Assembly: GCA_030527795.1 (NCBI GenBank)
Contig: JAUNAB010000001.1
Span: forward strand, 1 to 64,000
Source of the DNA: Pasteurellaceae bacterium
Lineage (GTDB): Bacteria; Pseudomonadota; Gammaproteobacteria; Enterobacterales; Pasteurellaceae
DNA length: 64,000 nt
Direction of reading: 5' to 3'
A program made the position numbers and the translations under genes. Below the pieces are notes generated by a model. That model was not told the DNA's origin. It saw nothing but the letters and a program-made list of their open reading frames with translations, and ran no database searches. This document shows positions 21,184 through 32,614 of this stretch, piece by piece. Numbering within the stretch: position 1 is the first letter of the stretch; every line of letters begins with the position of its first letter.

Positions 21184-22700
21184 TTGAAAGCATATTTTTT
21201 CAATAAAAAGACAGGAATACCTGAAAATAGAATGAGCATAATAGCATAGGGCGTAGCAGCGGCATATTTCGCATCGCTTGTGTATTCCCAAACGGCTGTG
21301 GATAGGGTTTTGATGTCATTGGGTGTGAGTAATAATGTCGCGGTCAATTCTTTCATTAAATTTAAGAAAACGAGTGAAAATGCCGCCGCGATCCCTGGCA
21401 ACATCGCAGGCACAATGATTGTTCTAAAAATATAAAATGAGTTACGCCCTAAGGTTTTACCGACATTCTCCATTGCTATGGGGAGTTGTTCTAAATTGGC
21501 ACGGAGTGTTGTTTGTGCCATTGGTAGATATAACATTAAGTAAGCCAAAAGCACTAGAATAAAGGTTTGGTAAATCGGGCGAGCATAATTAATGCCAAAA
21601 TAGATCAAAGCTAGTGCGATAACCAGACCTGGTACAGCGTGCAAGATATAGGGCAAACGCTCAATTATTCGGGTGAGTCGGCTTGGGTAACGAATGGCAG
21701 CCCAAACCAAGGGAAAGGCACATAGCACAGCTAATATTGCACCTAGGGCAGAGAACAAGATTGAATGGCTTAATGCATCTGCAAAGGATAGCCAATCCCA
21801 TCCTTCTTGTGCAGACGATCCGACACTCAGCCAATATAAAAGCATAATTACGGGGATGCCAATGCTGAGTAAAAACAGCGTGCTGAAAAAAAGTACCGCA
21901 CCGATTTGCCCGTAAATGGTTAAGGGTTTAACGGGATAAGGACGGTTTACCCCTTTCCCTTGAAATGAAAGGGCGGTTTTTCCGCGGAATTGGCTTTCAG
22001 CTATCAGCAAGAGTAAACAAATACTTAATAACACCGCAGAGAGTAAGGCGGCGGTATTATTGTCAAAGGACATTTCATATTCTTGGAAAATTGCGGTCGT
22101 AAAAGTTTGATAATTTAAAATGGCAACGGCACCAAATTCAATGAGCATATGTAATGCAATTAACAAAATACTGCTACCGATTGCAGGTTTTAATTGCGGG
22201 AAAATGGCGTGCCAAAAGGTATAAATTCGGTTTTTTCCAAGGGATAAACTGACTTCTTCTAAAGAACGATCTAATCGTTTTAAGGTGGCGGTAACAGGTA
22301 AATAAGCTAAGGGAAGGCTACTTAACGTCATAATCAGGATTGCACCAAACATGCCTTCCATCCGAAAGGTCAAGCTGATCCACGTAAAACAGCTAACAAA
22401 CGCAGGAATGCAAAGGGGAAGGCTCATACTGATTTGAAAAAAGCGTTTGCCACAAAATTGATAGCGTTCAAGCAAAAAAGCACATCCGATACCAATGACT
22501 ACCGAAAAAAAAGTAACACCAACCATTAAAATCAAGGTATGGGAAAGCAATTCCCACATTCTTGGTCGTAACAGCAGTTCAAGGGAACGTATCCAACCCA
22601 CGTTGGCTGTGCGTAAAATCACATATAAAAATGGTAAAATTAAAGGCAAGCTAATCAGAATAATCAGTGTAGTAAGCCAAAAAGGCGAGCGTTTAGCCAT
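21180..22700 (-). CDS. hitB: Ferric iron ABC transporter permease (HitB/FbpB)
   Basis: A 506-residue inner-membrane permease formed of two homologous halves, each with about six membrane segments and an EAA-type loop contacting the ATPase (LEEVSLSLGKNRIYTFWHAI in the first half, MENVGKTLGRNSFYIFRTII in the second). This two-in-one arrangement is typical of FbpB-type iron permeases. It lies between hitA and hitC on the minus strand, translationally coupled to hitC. Confidence 0.94.
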   Translation of the reverse strand: MAKRSPFWLTTLIILISLPLILPFLYVILRTANVGWIRSLELLLRPRMWELLSHTLILMVGVTFFSVVIGIGCAFLLERYQFCGKRFFQISMSLPLCIPAFVSCFTWISLTFRMEGMFGAILIMTLSSLPLAYLPVTATLKRLDRSLEEVSLSLGKNRIYTFWHAIFPQLKPAIGSSILLIALHMLIEFGAVAILNYQTFTTAIFQEYEMSFDNNTAALLSAVLLSICLLLLIAESQFRGKTALSFQGKGVNRPYPVKPLTIYGQIGAVLFFSTLFLLSIGIPVIMLLYWLSVGSSAQEGWDWLSFADALSHSILFSALGAILAVLCAFPLVWAAIRYPSRLTRIIERLPYILHAVPGLVIALALIYFGINYARPIYQTFILVLLAYLMLYLPMAQTTLRANLEQLPIAMENVGKTLGRNSFYIFRTIIVPAMLPGIAAAFSLVFLNLMKELTATLLLTPNDIKTLSTAVWEYTSDAKYAAATPYAIMLILFSGIPVFLLKKYAFK

Positions 22701-22733
22701 AAAAATATCGTGATTTTGATCCGCAGTTTTGAG

Positions 22734-22755
22734 AAAAAAGGGGCAAATGCCCCTT
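22734..22755 (-). terminator. Attenuating hairpin between hitA and hitB
   Basis: AAGGGGCA (22738-22745) pairs with TGCCCCTT (22748-22755); on the minus strand it is followed by six T. It lies just after the hitA stop and before hitB, the usual device for making more binding protein than permease. Confidence 0.8.
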
Positions 22756-22767
22756 AGCGTTGTGAAA

Positions 22768-24158
<1,391 letters not shown>

Positions 24159-25538
24159 TTATTTATTATGAGGATTGCGGGTGTTTGAACCAGAGAGATT
24201 ACGCATTAACAATGCATAATTCAAATCAATATCTTGTGGCACATCTAAAAAGACAAAATGTCCATCGCCTAAACCTGCTTCAACCTCTTGATCCTTACGA
24301 TTGAGCATCCGATTGATCTTGAACACAATGTTACCTTTCGGTGTCATCATTTCCACTTCATCACCGAGTAAAAATTTATTTTTTACTGCTACTTCCGCCA
24401 TCCCTTGTGTATTGCGATGACCCGTAAATTCGCCAACAAATTGCTGTTGATCGGAAATAGAATAACCGTAGTCATAATTTTGATATTCATCGTGAGTATG
24501 ACGGCGTAAAAAGCCTTCGGTGTAACCACGGTGGGCAAGGCTTTCTAAGGTGCTGAGCAAGCTTTCATCAAAAGGTTTGCCTGCTGCCGCATCATCAATC
24601 GCTTTGCGATACACTTGGGCGGTGCGAGCACAATAGTAAAAGGATTTGGTTCGCCCTTCAATTTTTAAGGAATGCACGCCCAGTTGCGTTAAGCGTTCAA
24701 CGTGTTGAACCGCACGCAAGTCTTTGGAATTCATAATGTAAGTGCCGTGTTCATCTTCAAACGCGGTCATTTGTTCATCGGGTTTTTGGCTTTCCGCTAA
24801 GAGAAAAACTTTATCGGTCGTCGTGCCTTCGCCTAAGGTTGGAGCAACATTTTTGATTGCAATTTGTTGTTCAGGATCGATTGTTGGAAGGATATTGCCC
24901 ACCTCATCAATCTTGCCTTCTTGAACTTGGTATTCCCAACGGCAAGCGTTGGTACAAGTACCTTGGTTAGGATCACGTTTATTAATATAGCCTGATAATA
25001 AACAGCGTCCTGAATATGCCATACACAATGCACCGTGTACAAAAATTTCAAGCTCCATTTCTGGCACTTGCTGACGGATCTCAGCAATTTCATCAATGGA
25101 TAATTCACGCGATAGGATCACACGGGTTAAGCCCATTTGTTGCCAAAATTTCACGGTTGCCCAATTCACCGCATTGGCTTGAACAGAAAGATGAATATCC
25201 ATTTGCGGAAAATGTTCACGAACGAGCATAATTAAACCGGGATCCGACATAATCAGAGCATCGGGCTGCATATCGACAACGGCTTGCAGATCTTTTACAA
25301 AAGTTTTTAATTTGGAATTGTGGGGGGCGATATTTACAACCACATAGAATTTTTTGCCTAAGGCGTGGGCTTCATCAATCCCAATTTTTAAATTCGCGTG
25401 ATTAAATTCATTATTGCGTACGCGTAAACTATAACGTGGCTGTCCTGCGTAAACGGCATCTGCACCATAGGCAAAAGCGTAACGCATATTTTTTAACGAA
25501 CCTGCTGGTGAAAGCAGTTCGGGTTTAAATGTTGTCAT
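24159..25538 (-). CDS. trhP: U32-family tRNA hydroxylation protein TrhP (YegQ)
   Basis: A 459-residue member of the U32 'peptidase' family. TrhP is known to make 5-hydroxyuridine at tRNA position 34 using prephenate, so the peptidase label is historical. The start PELLSPAGSLKNMRYAFAYG and the U32 signature EIFVHGALCMAYSGRCLLSG are present, followed by the Cys-containing GTCTNACRWEY, consistent with Fe-S cluster ligands. It is divergent from the alanine symporter gene; the gap contains an ACCGCGGT within a 16-bp perfect palindrome (25566-25581). Confidence 0.93.
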   Translation of the reverse strand: MTTFKPELLSPAGSLKNMRYAFAYGADAVYAGQPRYSLRVRNNEFNHANLKIGIDEAHALGKKFYVVVNIAPHNSKLKTFVKDLQAVVDMQPDALIMSDPGLIMLVREHFPQMDIHLSVQANAVNWATVKFWQQMGLTRVILSRELSIDEIAEIRQQVPEMELEIFVHGALCMAYSGRCLLSGYINKRDPNQGTCTNACRWEYQVQEGKIDEVGNILPTIDPEQQIAIKNVAPTLGEGTTTDKVFLLAESQKPDEQMTAFEDEHGTYIMNSKDLRAVQHVERLTQLGVHSLKIEGRTKSFYYCARTAQVYRKAIDDAAAGKPFDESLLSTLESLAHRGYTEGFLRRHTHDEYQNYDYGYSISDQQQFVGEFTGHRNTQGMAEVAVKNKFLLGDEVEMMTPKGNIVFKINRMLNRKDQEVEAGLGDGHFVFLDVPQDIDLNYALLMRNLSGSNTRNPHNK

Positions 25539-25823
25539 AAATTTCTCTCTGATGTCAGGTCAGTAACTTACCGCGGTAAGTCGTTAGGAATGCGTATTGT
25601 AGGCAGATTTTGTGATTTGTAAAGGAATGCATATCAAAACCGCGGTCAAAAAAACGATTATTTTTACGTTTTAATTAGATATTCTCAAAATAAATAGTAT
25701 TTTTTTTAAATGATGTCTAGTTTTTGTAGGAAAATTTTATCTTATTCATTAAAATGATAGTAATTTGTTAAGATATCGTTAGAATGCAAACTTGGATTAA
25801 TCATTATTTTATAAAGGTGAACA

Positions 25824-27272
25824 ATGTTAAGCGATTTTGTGAGCAAGTTTGAACAAGGGTTACAATGGATTGTGGATAATTGCAATGGTCCATTATGGGA
25901 TGTCACGGTAATTGTTTTATTAGGAGTTGGCTTATTTTTTACGATTTCAACGGGGTTGGTGCAATTACGTTTATTTCCACAAAGTTTACGAGAAATGTGG
26001 TTTGGACGAACAAGCTCAGGCAATAGCGATAGCTTAACTCCATTTCAGGCGTTTGCAACGGGCTTAGCTAGCCGTGTTGGCGTGGGCAATATTGGCGGGG
26101 TTGCAACGGCGATTGCGTTAGGCGGCCCTGGTGCAGTGTTTTGGATGTGGATTACTGCATTAATCGGGATGTCAAGTGCTTTGGCGGAATCTAGTTTGGC
26201 ACAATTATTTAAAGTGAAAGATAAAGACGGTAGCTACCGTGGTGGGCCTGCCTATTATATTACACAAGGTTTACGTGCACCTTGGTTAGCCGTTGCCTTT
26301 GCGATTGCGTTAATCTTTACTTTTGGTTTTGCCTTTAATGCAGTGCAAGCGAACTCGATTGTTGAAGCAACACATAATGCATGGCAATGGGATCCTCAAT
26401 ATGTTGGTATCGGTTTAGTTGTCCTTACCGCATTGATTATTTTCGGCGGCGTAAAACGTATCGGGCAAGTATCTTCTTATTTAGTTCCTGTGATGGCACT
26501 GTTTTATTTGATTATGGCAGTGATCATTTTCTTTATGCATTTAAATAAAGTTCCTGCAGTAATTAGTTTAATCGTAAGCAGTGCTTTTGATTTTTCTGCG
26601 ATGGCAGGCGGTATCTTTGGTGCAATGTTCTCGCAAGCGATGATTATGGGGATCAAACGTGGTTTGTTCTCTAATGAAGCGGGGATGGGATCGGCGCCAA
26701 ATGCTGCTGCCAGTGCTGAAGTTAAGCACCCATTAAATCAGGGTTTAATTCAAATGCTTGGCGTGTTTGTGGATACCATTGTAGTATGTACTTGTACCGC
26801 GGTCATTATTTTATTATCCGATAATTATGGTGGCGAAACCTTAAAAGGTATTTCCTTAACTCAAAATGCATTGCAATTTCACGTTGGCGAATTTGGAGTG
26901 CATTTCCTTGCCTTTATTTTGTTTTTATTTGCTTTCTCATCAATTGTCGGCAACTACGCCTATGCAGAAAGTAATATTCGTTTCCTACGCAACCGCCCTT
27001 GGTTAGTATTCGGTTTCCGCCTTATTGTGCTATTTTTCGTGTACTTCGGTTCGGTCAACTCTGGCACAGTGGTATGGGATTTTGCCGATACGGTAATGGC
27101 AACAATGGCATTAATCAACTTGATTGCGATTGTGTTACTTGCACCAATCGTGTGGTTATTGATTAAAGATTTCCAAAAACAATTAAAAGCAGGGGTGAAA
27201 GAGCCTGAGTTTAAAGTAGAAAACTATCCGCAATTAAAACATCGTGGCTTAGACCATCGTCTGTGGAAATAA
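25824..27272 (+). CDS. Sodium:alanine (AGCS) symporter
   Basis: Inner-membrane Na+-coupled alanine/glycine carrier, 482 residues, about 10-11 membrane segments. The family signature GVGNIGGVATAIALGGPGAVF lies near residue 90; KRGLFSNEAGMGSAP is another AGCS hallmark. It is monocistronic with its own terminator. Specificity (alanine, glycine or glutamine) cannot be fixed from sequence; alsT/dagA names have been used for relatives. Confidence 0.92.
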   Translation: MLSDFVSKFEQGLQWIVDNCNGPLWDVTVIVLLGVGLFFTISTGLVQLRLFPQSLREMWFGRTSSGNSDSLTPFQAFATGLASRVGVGNIGGVATAIALGGPGAVFWMWITALIGMSSALAESSLAQLFKVKDKDGSYRGGPAYYITQGLRAPWLAVAFAIALIFTFGFAFNAVQANSIVEATHNAWQWDPQYVGIGLVVLTALIIFGGVKRIGQVSSYLVPVMALFYLIMAVIIFFMHLNKVPAVISLIVSSAFDFSAMAGGIFGAMFSQAMIMGIKRGLFSNEAGMGSAPNAAASAEVKHPLNQGLIQMLGVFVDTIVVCTCTAVIILLSDNYGGETLKGISLTQNALQFHVGEFGVHFLAFILFLFAFSSIVGNYAYAESNIRFLRNRPWLVFGFRLIVLFFVYFGSVNSGTVVWDFADTVMATMALINLIAIVLLAPIVWLLIKDFQKQLKAGVKEPEFKVENYPQLKHRGLDHRLWK

Positions 27273-27290
27273 AATTAACCTAACTTTTAT

Positions 27291-27336
27291 AAAAACCGCG
27301 GTCAAAAAACGATTGAAATTTTGACCGCGGTTTTTT
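27291..27336. terminator. Terminator after the alanine symporter (inverted uptake-signal pair)
   Basis: AAAAACCGCGGTCAAAA (from 27291) faces TTTTGACCGCGGTTTTTT (ending 27336). Confidence 0.85.
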
Positions 27337-27360
27337 ATTTTGGTATACAACGTTATAAAT

Positions 27361-27394
27361 AAAAAGGCGATGAAGAGCAGTTCATCGCCTTTTT
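27361..27394 (-). terminator. Terminator after psuT
   Basis: A perfect 14-bp stem: 27361-27374 (AAAAAGGCGATGAA) with 27381-27394, six-base loop, T tails on both strands. It ends the minus-strand pseudouridine operon 15 bp after its last stop. Confidence 0.9.
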
Positions 27395-27408
27395 AATTAA
27401 TTAGGGCT

Positions 27409-28659
27409 TTAACTTAAACCAATAAATAAGCCTGCAATGGTTGCACTAGTTAGGTTAGATAAAGTTGCTGCCAGTAAGGCACGGAAGCCTAAGCGAGATA
27501 TTTCACTGGTGCGTTCAGGGGCAACGGCACTGAATGCTCCGACAATCACGCCAATCGAGCCGAAATTGGCAAAGCCACATAATGCAAAGCAGATGATGGC
27601 AACGGTTTTGGGATCAAGTGCATCTAATCCTTCTTTTAAATAAGGAGAAAAATTGAGATATGCCACAAATTCGTTGATTGCCAATTTTTGTCCGATAAAA
27701 CTGCCTGCAAGTGAGGCGTGTTCACTACTCACGCCCATTAGATAGGCTAATGGCGAAAATAGATAGCCGAGCAAACTCTCTAAACTGGATTCTTGACCGA
27801 ATAAATGGGCTACGCCAGAGATAATGCCGTTAATCAATGCAATTAATCCGACAAAAACCATCACCACTGTGCCGACCCCTACCGCAATGCGTAAGCCAAT
27901 CATTGCACCAGATGCGGTGGCTTCAATGATGCTCACAGGTTTTTTCTCGCCAAAGATCATTTCTTTAAATTCAACTTGGCTTGGTTCGGTCGCAGGGCGG
28001 ATTAAACGTGCGAATAAAATCCCGCCAGGGATTGCCATTAAAGAAGCGGCAAGCAAGTATTCAATCGGTACGCCTAGTCCTGCATAACCTACTAACATTG
28101 AACCCGCGATAGATGCCATTCCGCTACACATTACCGTAAATAATTCATTGCGGTTCATTTTGTGAATAAATGGACGAGTTACCGCTGGGATTTCATTTTG
28201 CCCCAAGAAAATGGTTGTCACTGCAACAAAGGATTCCACTTTACTGATATTTAATGCTTTTTGGAAAATGCTGCCCAAAATATTGATGAGCCATTTCATC
28301 ACACCAATATAGTATAAAATGGAAATTAATGCAGTCACGAACACAATGATTGGTAAGACACGAAAGGCAAAAACAAAGCCTGAACCGTCAAAAACTTTGT
28401 CCATTTTGGGCCCAACTAAAACGCCAAATAGGAAATTAACCCCTGAATCACCGTAAGCAATGACTTGGTTGATGCCGTCAGCAATGGTATGAATGAGGTT
28501 TTTTCCGAATGGCACATAAAGCATAAATGCCCCAAGGACGATTTGTAATAATAATGCCGAGCCAACGGTACGAATGCTGATTTGGCGACGGTTGACTGAA
28601 AAGATAAAGCCGATCAGTATCAGCACTGCGATACCGAACAAACTGCGTAATGTTTCCAT
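27409..28659 (-). CDS. psuT: Concentrative nucleoside transporter, probable pseudouridine transporter PsuT
   Basis: A 416-residue CNT-family inner-membrane protein, the length of E. coli PsuT (YeiM) and NupX. Family motifs: QNEIPAVTRPFI, GSMLVGYAGLGVPIEYLLAASLMAIPGG, NEFVAYLNF, CGFANFGSIGVIVGAF. It is the third gene of a minus-strand run after psuK and psuG. In E. coli psuT is adjacent to psuG and psuK, so context points to pseudouridine uptake; by sequence alone it could carry other nucleosides. Confidence 0.8.
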   Translation of the reverse strand: METLRSLFGIAVLILIGFIFSVNRRQISIRTVGSALLLQIVLGAFMLYVPFGKNLIHTIADGINQVIAYGDSGVNFLFGVLVGPKMDKVFDGSGFVFAFRVLPIIVFVTALISILYYIGVMKWLINILGSIFQKALNISKVESFVAVTTIFLGQNEIPAVTRPFIHKMNRNELFTVMCSGMASIAGSMLVGYAGLGVPIEYLLAASLMAIPGGILFARLIRPATEPSQVEFKEMIFGEKKPVSIIEATASGAMIGLRIAVGVGTVVMVFVGLIALINGIISGVAHLFGQESSLESLLGYLFSPLAYLMGVSSEHASLAGSFIGQKLAINEFVAYLNFSPYLKEGLDALDPKTVAIICFALCGFANFGSIGVIVGAFSAVAPERTSEISRLGFRALLAATLSNLTSATIAGLFIGLS

Positions 28660-28726
28660 ACAGATTCCTTATAATTAACAAAAAATAAGCGTAAAAAAAC
28701 CGCGGTCAAAAACCACGGTGAATTTA

Positions 28727-29647
28727 TTATTGATTTAATTGGCAGTAGTGTGCGGCAATTGCCGATGCCAATTTGGCGTTATTAAATACCAAATTGATAT
28801 TGGATTGTAAACTTTCACCGCCCGTTAATTCAACCACACGTGCTAATAAGAATGGGGTGCTTTCTTTACCAATAACGCCTTGTTCTACGGATTCTTTCAA
28901 TGCTTGCTCAATGGCTTGATGAATTTTTTCTTCAGGCATTGCATATTCAACAGGGATTGGGTTTGCCACGACCACGCCACCATTTAGCCCTAATTTCCAT
29001 TTGACATCTAAAGATTGAGCAATGTCTTCCGCACTATTTAAACTCACGCTAACATCAAATTGGCTTGAACGAGTATAGAAAGCTGGCAATTTTTGCGTTT
29101 GGTAGCCAATTAATGGCACGCCGTAGGTTTCTAAATATTCGGTGGTTAAACCTAAATCTAAAATTGATTTAGCCCCTGCACAAACAACCGCTACATTGGT
29201 ATGAGCAAGCTCTTGCAAGTCAGCTGAAATGTCAAAGGTATGTTCTGCACCGCGGTGTACGCCGCCGATACCACCAGTAGCAAAGACTTTAATCCCCGCA
29301 AGTTCTGCGATAATCATTGTTGCGGCAACGGTAGTTGCCCCGTTTTGTTTGGCAGCGACCACAAAAGGTAAATCACGACGGCTGACTTTGGTCACAGAAT
29401 GTCCTGCTTTGCCTAGTAATTCAATTTCATCACGTGACAAGCCTGCTTTTAAGCGTCCGTTGATGATTGCAATGGTGGCAGGAATCGCACCGTTATCACG
29501 CACGGTTTTTTCAACAGCTAATGCGGTTTCCACGTTTTGTGGATAAGGCATTCCGTGCGAAATGATTGTGGATTCTAAGGCAACCACTGGCACATTATTA
29601 GCCAGTGCTTGTTGCACTTCAGGGGAAATATCTAAGTATTTATTCAT
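28727..29647 (-). CDS. psuG: Pseudouridine-5'-phosphate glycosidase
   Basis: Cleaves the C-glycosidic bond of pseudouridine 5'-phosphate to uracil and ribose 5-phosphate. It has 306 residues. Family motifs: VVALESTIISHGMPYPQN near the start, GATTVAATMIIAELAGIKVFATGGIGGVHRG in the middle, and NPIPVEY near the end. Its start overlaps the end of psuK by four bases, so they are translationally coupled. The pair makes salvage of pseudouridine from RNA breakdown possible. Confidence 0.96.
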   Translation of the reverse strand: MNKYLDISPEVQQALANNVPVVALESTIISHGMPYPQNVETALAVEKTVRDNGAIPATIAIINGRLKAGLSRDEIELLGKAGHSVTKVSRRDLPFVVAAKQNGATTVAATMIIAELAGIKVFATGGIGGVHRGAEHTFDISADLQELAHTNVAVVCAGAKSILDLGLTTEYLETYGVPLIGYQTQKLPAFYTRSSQFDVSVSLNSAEDIAQSLDVKWKLGLNGGVVVANPIPVEYAMPEEKIHQAIEQALKESVEQGVIGKESTPFLLARVVELTGGESLQSNINLVFNNAKLASAIAAHYCQLNQ

Positions 29648-30591
29648 TGTTGAACCTCCATTAAGTTGAGAACTTGATCGTTTGATAAATTAGGATTGTT
29701 GGTAAATTCGGATGAGAGTGCGAGAGCAGAACAGGCTTGAGCATAGCGAATGGAAGAAGGTAAATGGCGTTTATCGAGCCAACTGACAGCTAGCCCTGCC
29801 ATCATTGCATCGCCTGCCCCTGTAACATTAATCACCTCAATATTGAAGGGCGTTGACCAACCTGTTACACCGTCTTTTTCACTGTAAAAGACACCTTCTT
29901 TGCCTAGACTTAATGCGATATGCTCAATGCCTTGTTGATGAAACCAATCAGCAACGCGTTCAATATCCGCATTATTGTGAATTTTTATTCCACTAAGGGT
30001 TTCGGCTTCAATTCGGTTAGGTTTTAATGTGTGAATTTGGCTAAGCCAAGGTTGTATTTTCAATGCTTTGACCGTGGATACGGTATCCACAAAAATAGCA
30101 TTATCGGGGCAATGTTCAATAATCCAGCCAAGGGTTTGTTCTGAAAGATTGCAATCTAAGATCAACACATCTGCCTGTTGGATAAAATCTAAATGCGGAG
30201 CCAATAAATCAGGGGTAAAACAATCAATAATTTGCATATCATTGATTGCGGCAACCATTTCGCCTTGATGATCTAACAAAGATAAATAAGTAGAGGTTGT
30301 CTTGTGCGATAACGTATAGCATTTATCTACATTAACGCCTGATTGAGCGGTGCGTTCGAGCAAGGTTTTTCCGTATAAATCATCGCCGACAACTGAAATA
30401 AGATGGGTTTCTTTGCCGAGCATCGCGACATTTTGTGCGATATTGCGTCCAACGCCACCTGGTGTGCATTTGATCTTGCCGAGGTTTGAATCGCCATAGA
30501 TCAAAGGGGCATTGACATAACCATTAATATCCATATTGGTGCCGCCAATCACGACCACTTTTTGTTCCGCCATATTCATAATCTGTTCCAA
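29644..30591 (-). CDS. psuK: Pseudouridine kinase
   Basis: PfkB-family kinase phosphorylating pseudouridine at the 5' position. It has 315 residues from the first ATG; the ATG four codons in, or the next at residue 7 (MAEQKVVVIGG), are also possible starts. PTPGGVGRNIAQN-like anion-hole sequence (KCTPGGVGRNIAQNVAMLG) and the PfkB C-terminal signature with the catalytic Asp (INVTGAGDAMMAGL) are present. Close similarity to E. coli PsuK along the chain (SYLSLLD.GEM, HTLKPNR.EAETLSGI). First gene of psuK-psuG-psuT. Confidence 0.94.
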   Translation of the reverse strand: MEQIMNMAEQKVVVIGGTNMDINGYVNAPLIYGDSNLGKIKCTPGGVGRNIAQNVAMLGKETHLISVVGDDLYGKTLLERTAQSGVNVDKCYTLSHKTTSTYLSLLDHQGEMVAAINDMQIIDCFTPDLLAPHLDFIQQADVLILDCNLSEQTLGWIIEHCPDNAIFVDTVSTVKALKIQPWLSQIHTLKPNRIEAETLSGIKIHNNADIERVADWFHQQGIEHIALSLGKEGVFYSEKDGVTGWSTPFNIEVINVTGAGDAMMAGLAVSWLDKRHLPSSIRYAQACSALALSSEFTNNPNLSNDQVLNLMEVQQ

Positions 30592-30966
30592 TCCTGTCCC
30601 ATTTGCCTGGGTAAACTATACGACAAATTGCGTTATGATAACGAAAAATCCTGACATTGTGAACTAGAAAAATAAAATATATTGCGTGTGAAGTGAGAGA
30701 AACTGCGGTCAAAAAACGCGTAAAATTTTGACCAGACCATTGCGCATTGAGTGAATTTTGGCAGGAAATATTTCATAAAAGAAAGTGAAAGAAATAACCT
30801 ATCAGTTTTTTATTAGACTATGGTAATGAGAAAAATGCGATTTTTTTTGCAAAATATACGTTTGTGCAGGAAATTTGGCATATAACACTTTACAAGCCTT
30901 GTTTTTTCGGGTAGAAATGATAACAGAATTTTAATTAAAATATTCATTCACTTAGGAGGAATAAAT
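30592..30966. other. Divergent promoter region of the psu and opp operons
   Basis: Contains no ORF. On the psuK side, TATCAT (30635-30640, minus strand) lies downstream of a CRP half-site-like TGTGA-N6 element centred near 30665, about -38; the second half is poor. A degraded uptake-signal pair (ACTGCGGTCAAAA and TTTTGACC) lies at about 30702-30735. On the oppA side a GCATATAAC stretch near 30880 may be a -10, and AGGAGG (30955-30960) is a strong ribosome site. Confidence 0.4.
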
Positions 30967-32604
30967 ATGCAAACAACATTTATCCGTAGTCTTCTCGCGT
31001 CAGCTATTGCGTTGAGTATTTCTGCATCCGCATTCGCTGTTACCCTTCCAGAAGGGACAAAACTAGCAGATAAACAATACATTGTGATCAATAATGGTGC
31101 CGAGCCACAAAGTCTTGATCCGCAAAAAGTGGAAGGTGTGCCAGAATCGCAAATTGCATTACAATTATTTGAAGGATTAATCACTAAAGATGCAGATGGC
31201 AATCAAATTCCTGGGGTAGCTGAATCTTGGGAAAGTACACCAGATTATAAAACTTGGACATTCCATTTGCGCAAAAATGCGAAGTGGTCAAATGGCGATA
31301 CTGTTACGGCGAAAGATTTTGTTTTTGCGTGGCAACGTTTAGCGACACCTGCTACAGCTTCGCCATACGCCAGTTTCTTAACTTATCTGCAAGTAGAAAA
31401 TGCACAAGAGATTATTGACGGCAAAAAACAACCGATTGAATTAGGCGTAAAAGCGCCTGATGATTATACTTTAGTTGTTACGTTAAGTAATCCTGTGCCT
31501 TATGCCGCTGATTTAACCACACATCATAGCCTTGTGCCATTGAATAAAGCCGTGGTTGAAAAATTTGGTGATGATTGGGTGAAAAAAGAAAATTTTGTGG
31601 GTAATGGAGCATATACCCTTAAAAATCACGTGATTAATGAAAAAATTGAATTTGCACGTAATCCAAACTATTGGGATGACGAGCATACAGTTATTGAAGG
31701 TGCGACATTCCTTGAAATTGAAAGCCCAAATACCGATATTCAACGTTATCGTGCGGGTGAAATTGATGTGACTAATTACGGACTTCCGCCAGAGCAATTT
31801 AAAAAATTAAAACAAGAAGTGCCAGATGAATTGTTTGTGGTAAGAACGCTTTCTACTTATATGTATGAGCTTAATCAAACTAAACCACCATTTAATGATG
31901 TTCGTGTTCGTAAAGCATTAAATTTAGCTTTAGATCGCAATATTATTACGGACAAAGTTATGGCTCAAGGTCAAACACCAACTTACGTCTTTACACCACC
32001 TTACATTAAAGAAGGGAATAAAATCGAACAACCTGCCTATGCGTCTGAGAGTATGGAACAACGTAATGCGGAAGCGATCAAATTATTGGAAGAAGCAGGT
32101 TATAGCAAAGACAAACCATTAAAATTTAAACTGCTTTATAATACAAATGAGAACCATAAAAAAGTCGCAGTAGCAGCACAAGCTATTTTGAAGAAAAATA
32201 CTAATGGTTTAATTGATGTGGCTTTAGAAAATCAAGAATGGAAAACCTATATTGATAGTCGTCGTAACAAAAATTACGATATGGCACGTGCAGGCTGGAG
32301 TGCCGATTATAACCAAGCAACCACATTCGTGAATTATTTCTTATCAAATAGTTCAAATAATACGGCGTTCTATAGTGATCCTGCTTACGATCAAGTTGTG
32401 GCAGATTCTTATAAAGCCACTGATGCAGAAGGACGTGAACTTGCGTATGCAAAAGCAGAAAAAATTCTTGCTGATGATGCTGGCGTAGTCCCTGTATTTA
32501 ACTATGTGAATACACGTTTGGTTAAACCTTATGTGAAAGGTTATAACGGTAAAGATCCACAAGATAATATTCTTTTAAGAAACCTTTATATTATTCAGCA
32601 TTAA
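30967..32604 (+). CDS. oppA: Periplasmic oligopeptide-binding protein (OppA/MppA type)
   Basis: Family 5 solute-binding protein of 545 residues. A Sec signal peptide ends in SASAFA, followed by VTLPEGTKLADKQYIVINNG. The segment EPQSLDPQKVEGVPESQIALQLFEGL and the later ARNPNYWDD are the usual peptide-binding-protein motifs. It captures oligopeptides for OppBC. A hairpin terminator sits between it and oppB. The OppA versus MppA (murein tripeptide) distinction cannot be settled here; no second binding protein is present in this operon. Confidence 0.92.
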   Translation: MQTTFIRSLLASAIALSISASAFAVTLPEGTKLADKQYIVINNGAEPQSLDPQKVEGVPESQIALQLFEGLITKDADGNQIPGVAESWESTPDYKTWTFHLRKNAKWSNGDTVTAKDFVFAWQRLATPATASPYASFLTYLQVENAQEIIDGKKQPIELGVKAPDDYTLVVTLSNPVPYAADLTTHHSLVPLNKAVVEKFGDDWVKKENFVGNGAYTLKNHVINEKIEFARNPNYWDDEHTVIEGATFLEIESPNTDIQRYRAGEIDVTNYGLPPEQFKKLKQEVPDELFVVRTLSTYMYELNQTKPPFNDVRVRKALNLALDRNIITDKVMAQGQTPTYVFTPPYIKEGNKIEQPAYASESMEQRNAEAIKLLEEAGYSKDKPLKFKLLYNTNENHKKVAVAAQAILKKNTNGLIDVALENQEWKTYIDSRRNKNYDMARAGWSADYNQATTFVNYFLSNSSNNTAFYSDPAYDQVVADSYKATDAEGRELAYAKAEKILADDAGVVPVFNYVNTRLVKPYVKGYNGKDPQDNILLRNLYIIQH

Positions 32605-32614
32605 TTAATATTGG

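Noticed and set aside
21184-21291. Longer hitC start at 21291
   Set aside because: The extra 36 residues lie within hitB coding sequence; ATG 21183 has the ATGA overlap with the hitB stop.
25566-25581. 16-bp perfect palindrome ACTTACCGCGGTAAGT as a regulator site
   Set aside because: It is an uptake-signal core with matching flanks by chance or drift; no second copy at another promoter suggests an operator.
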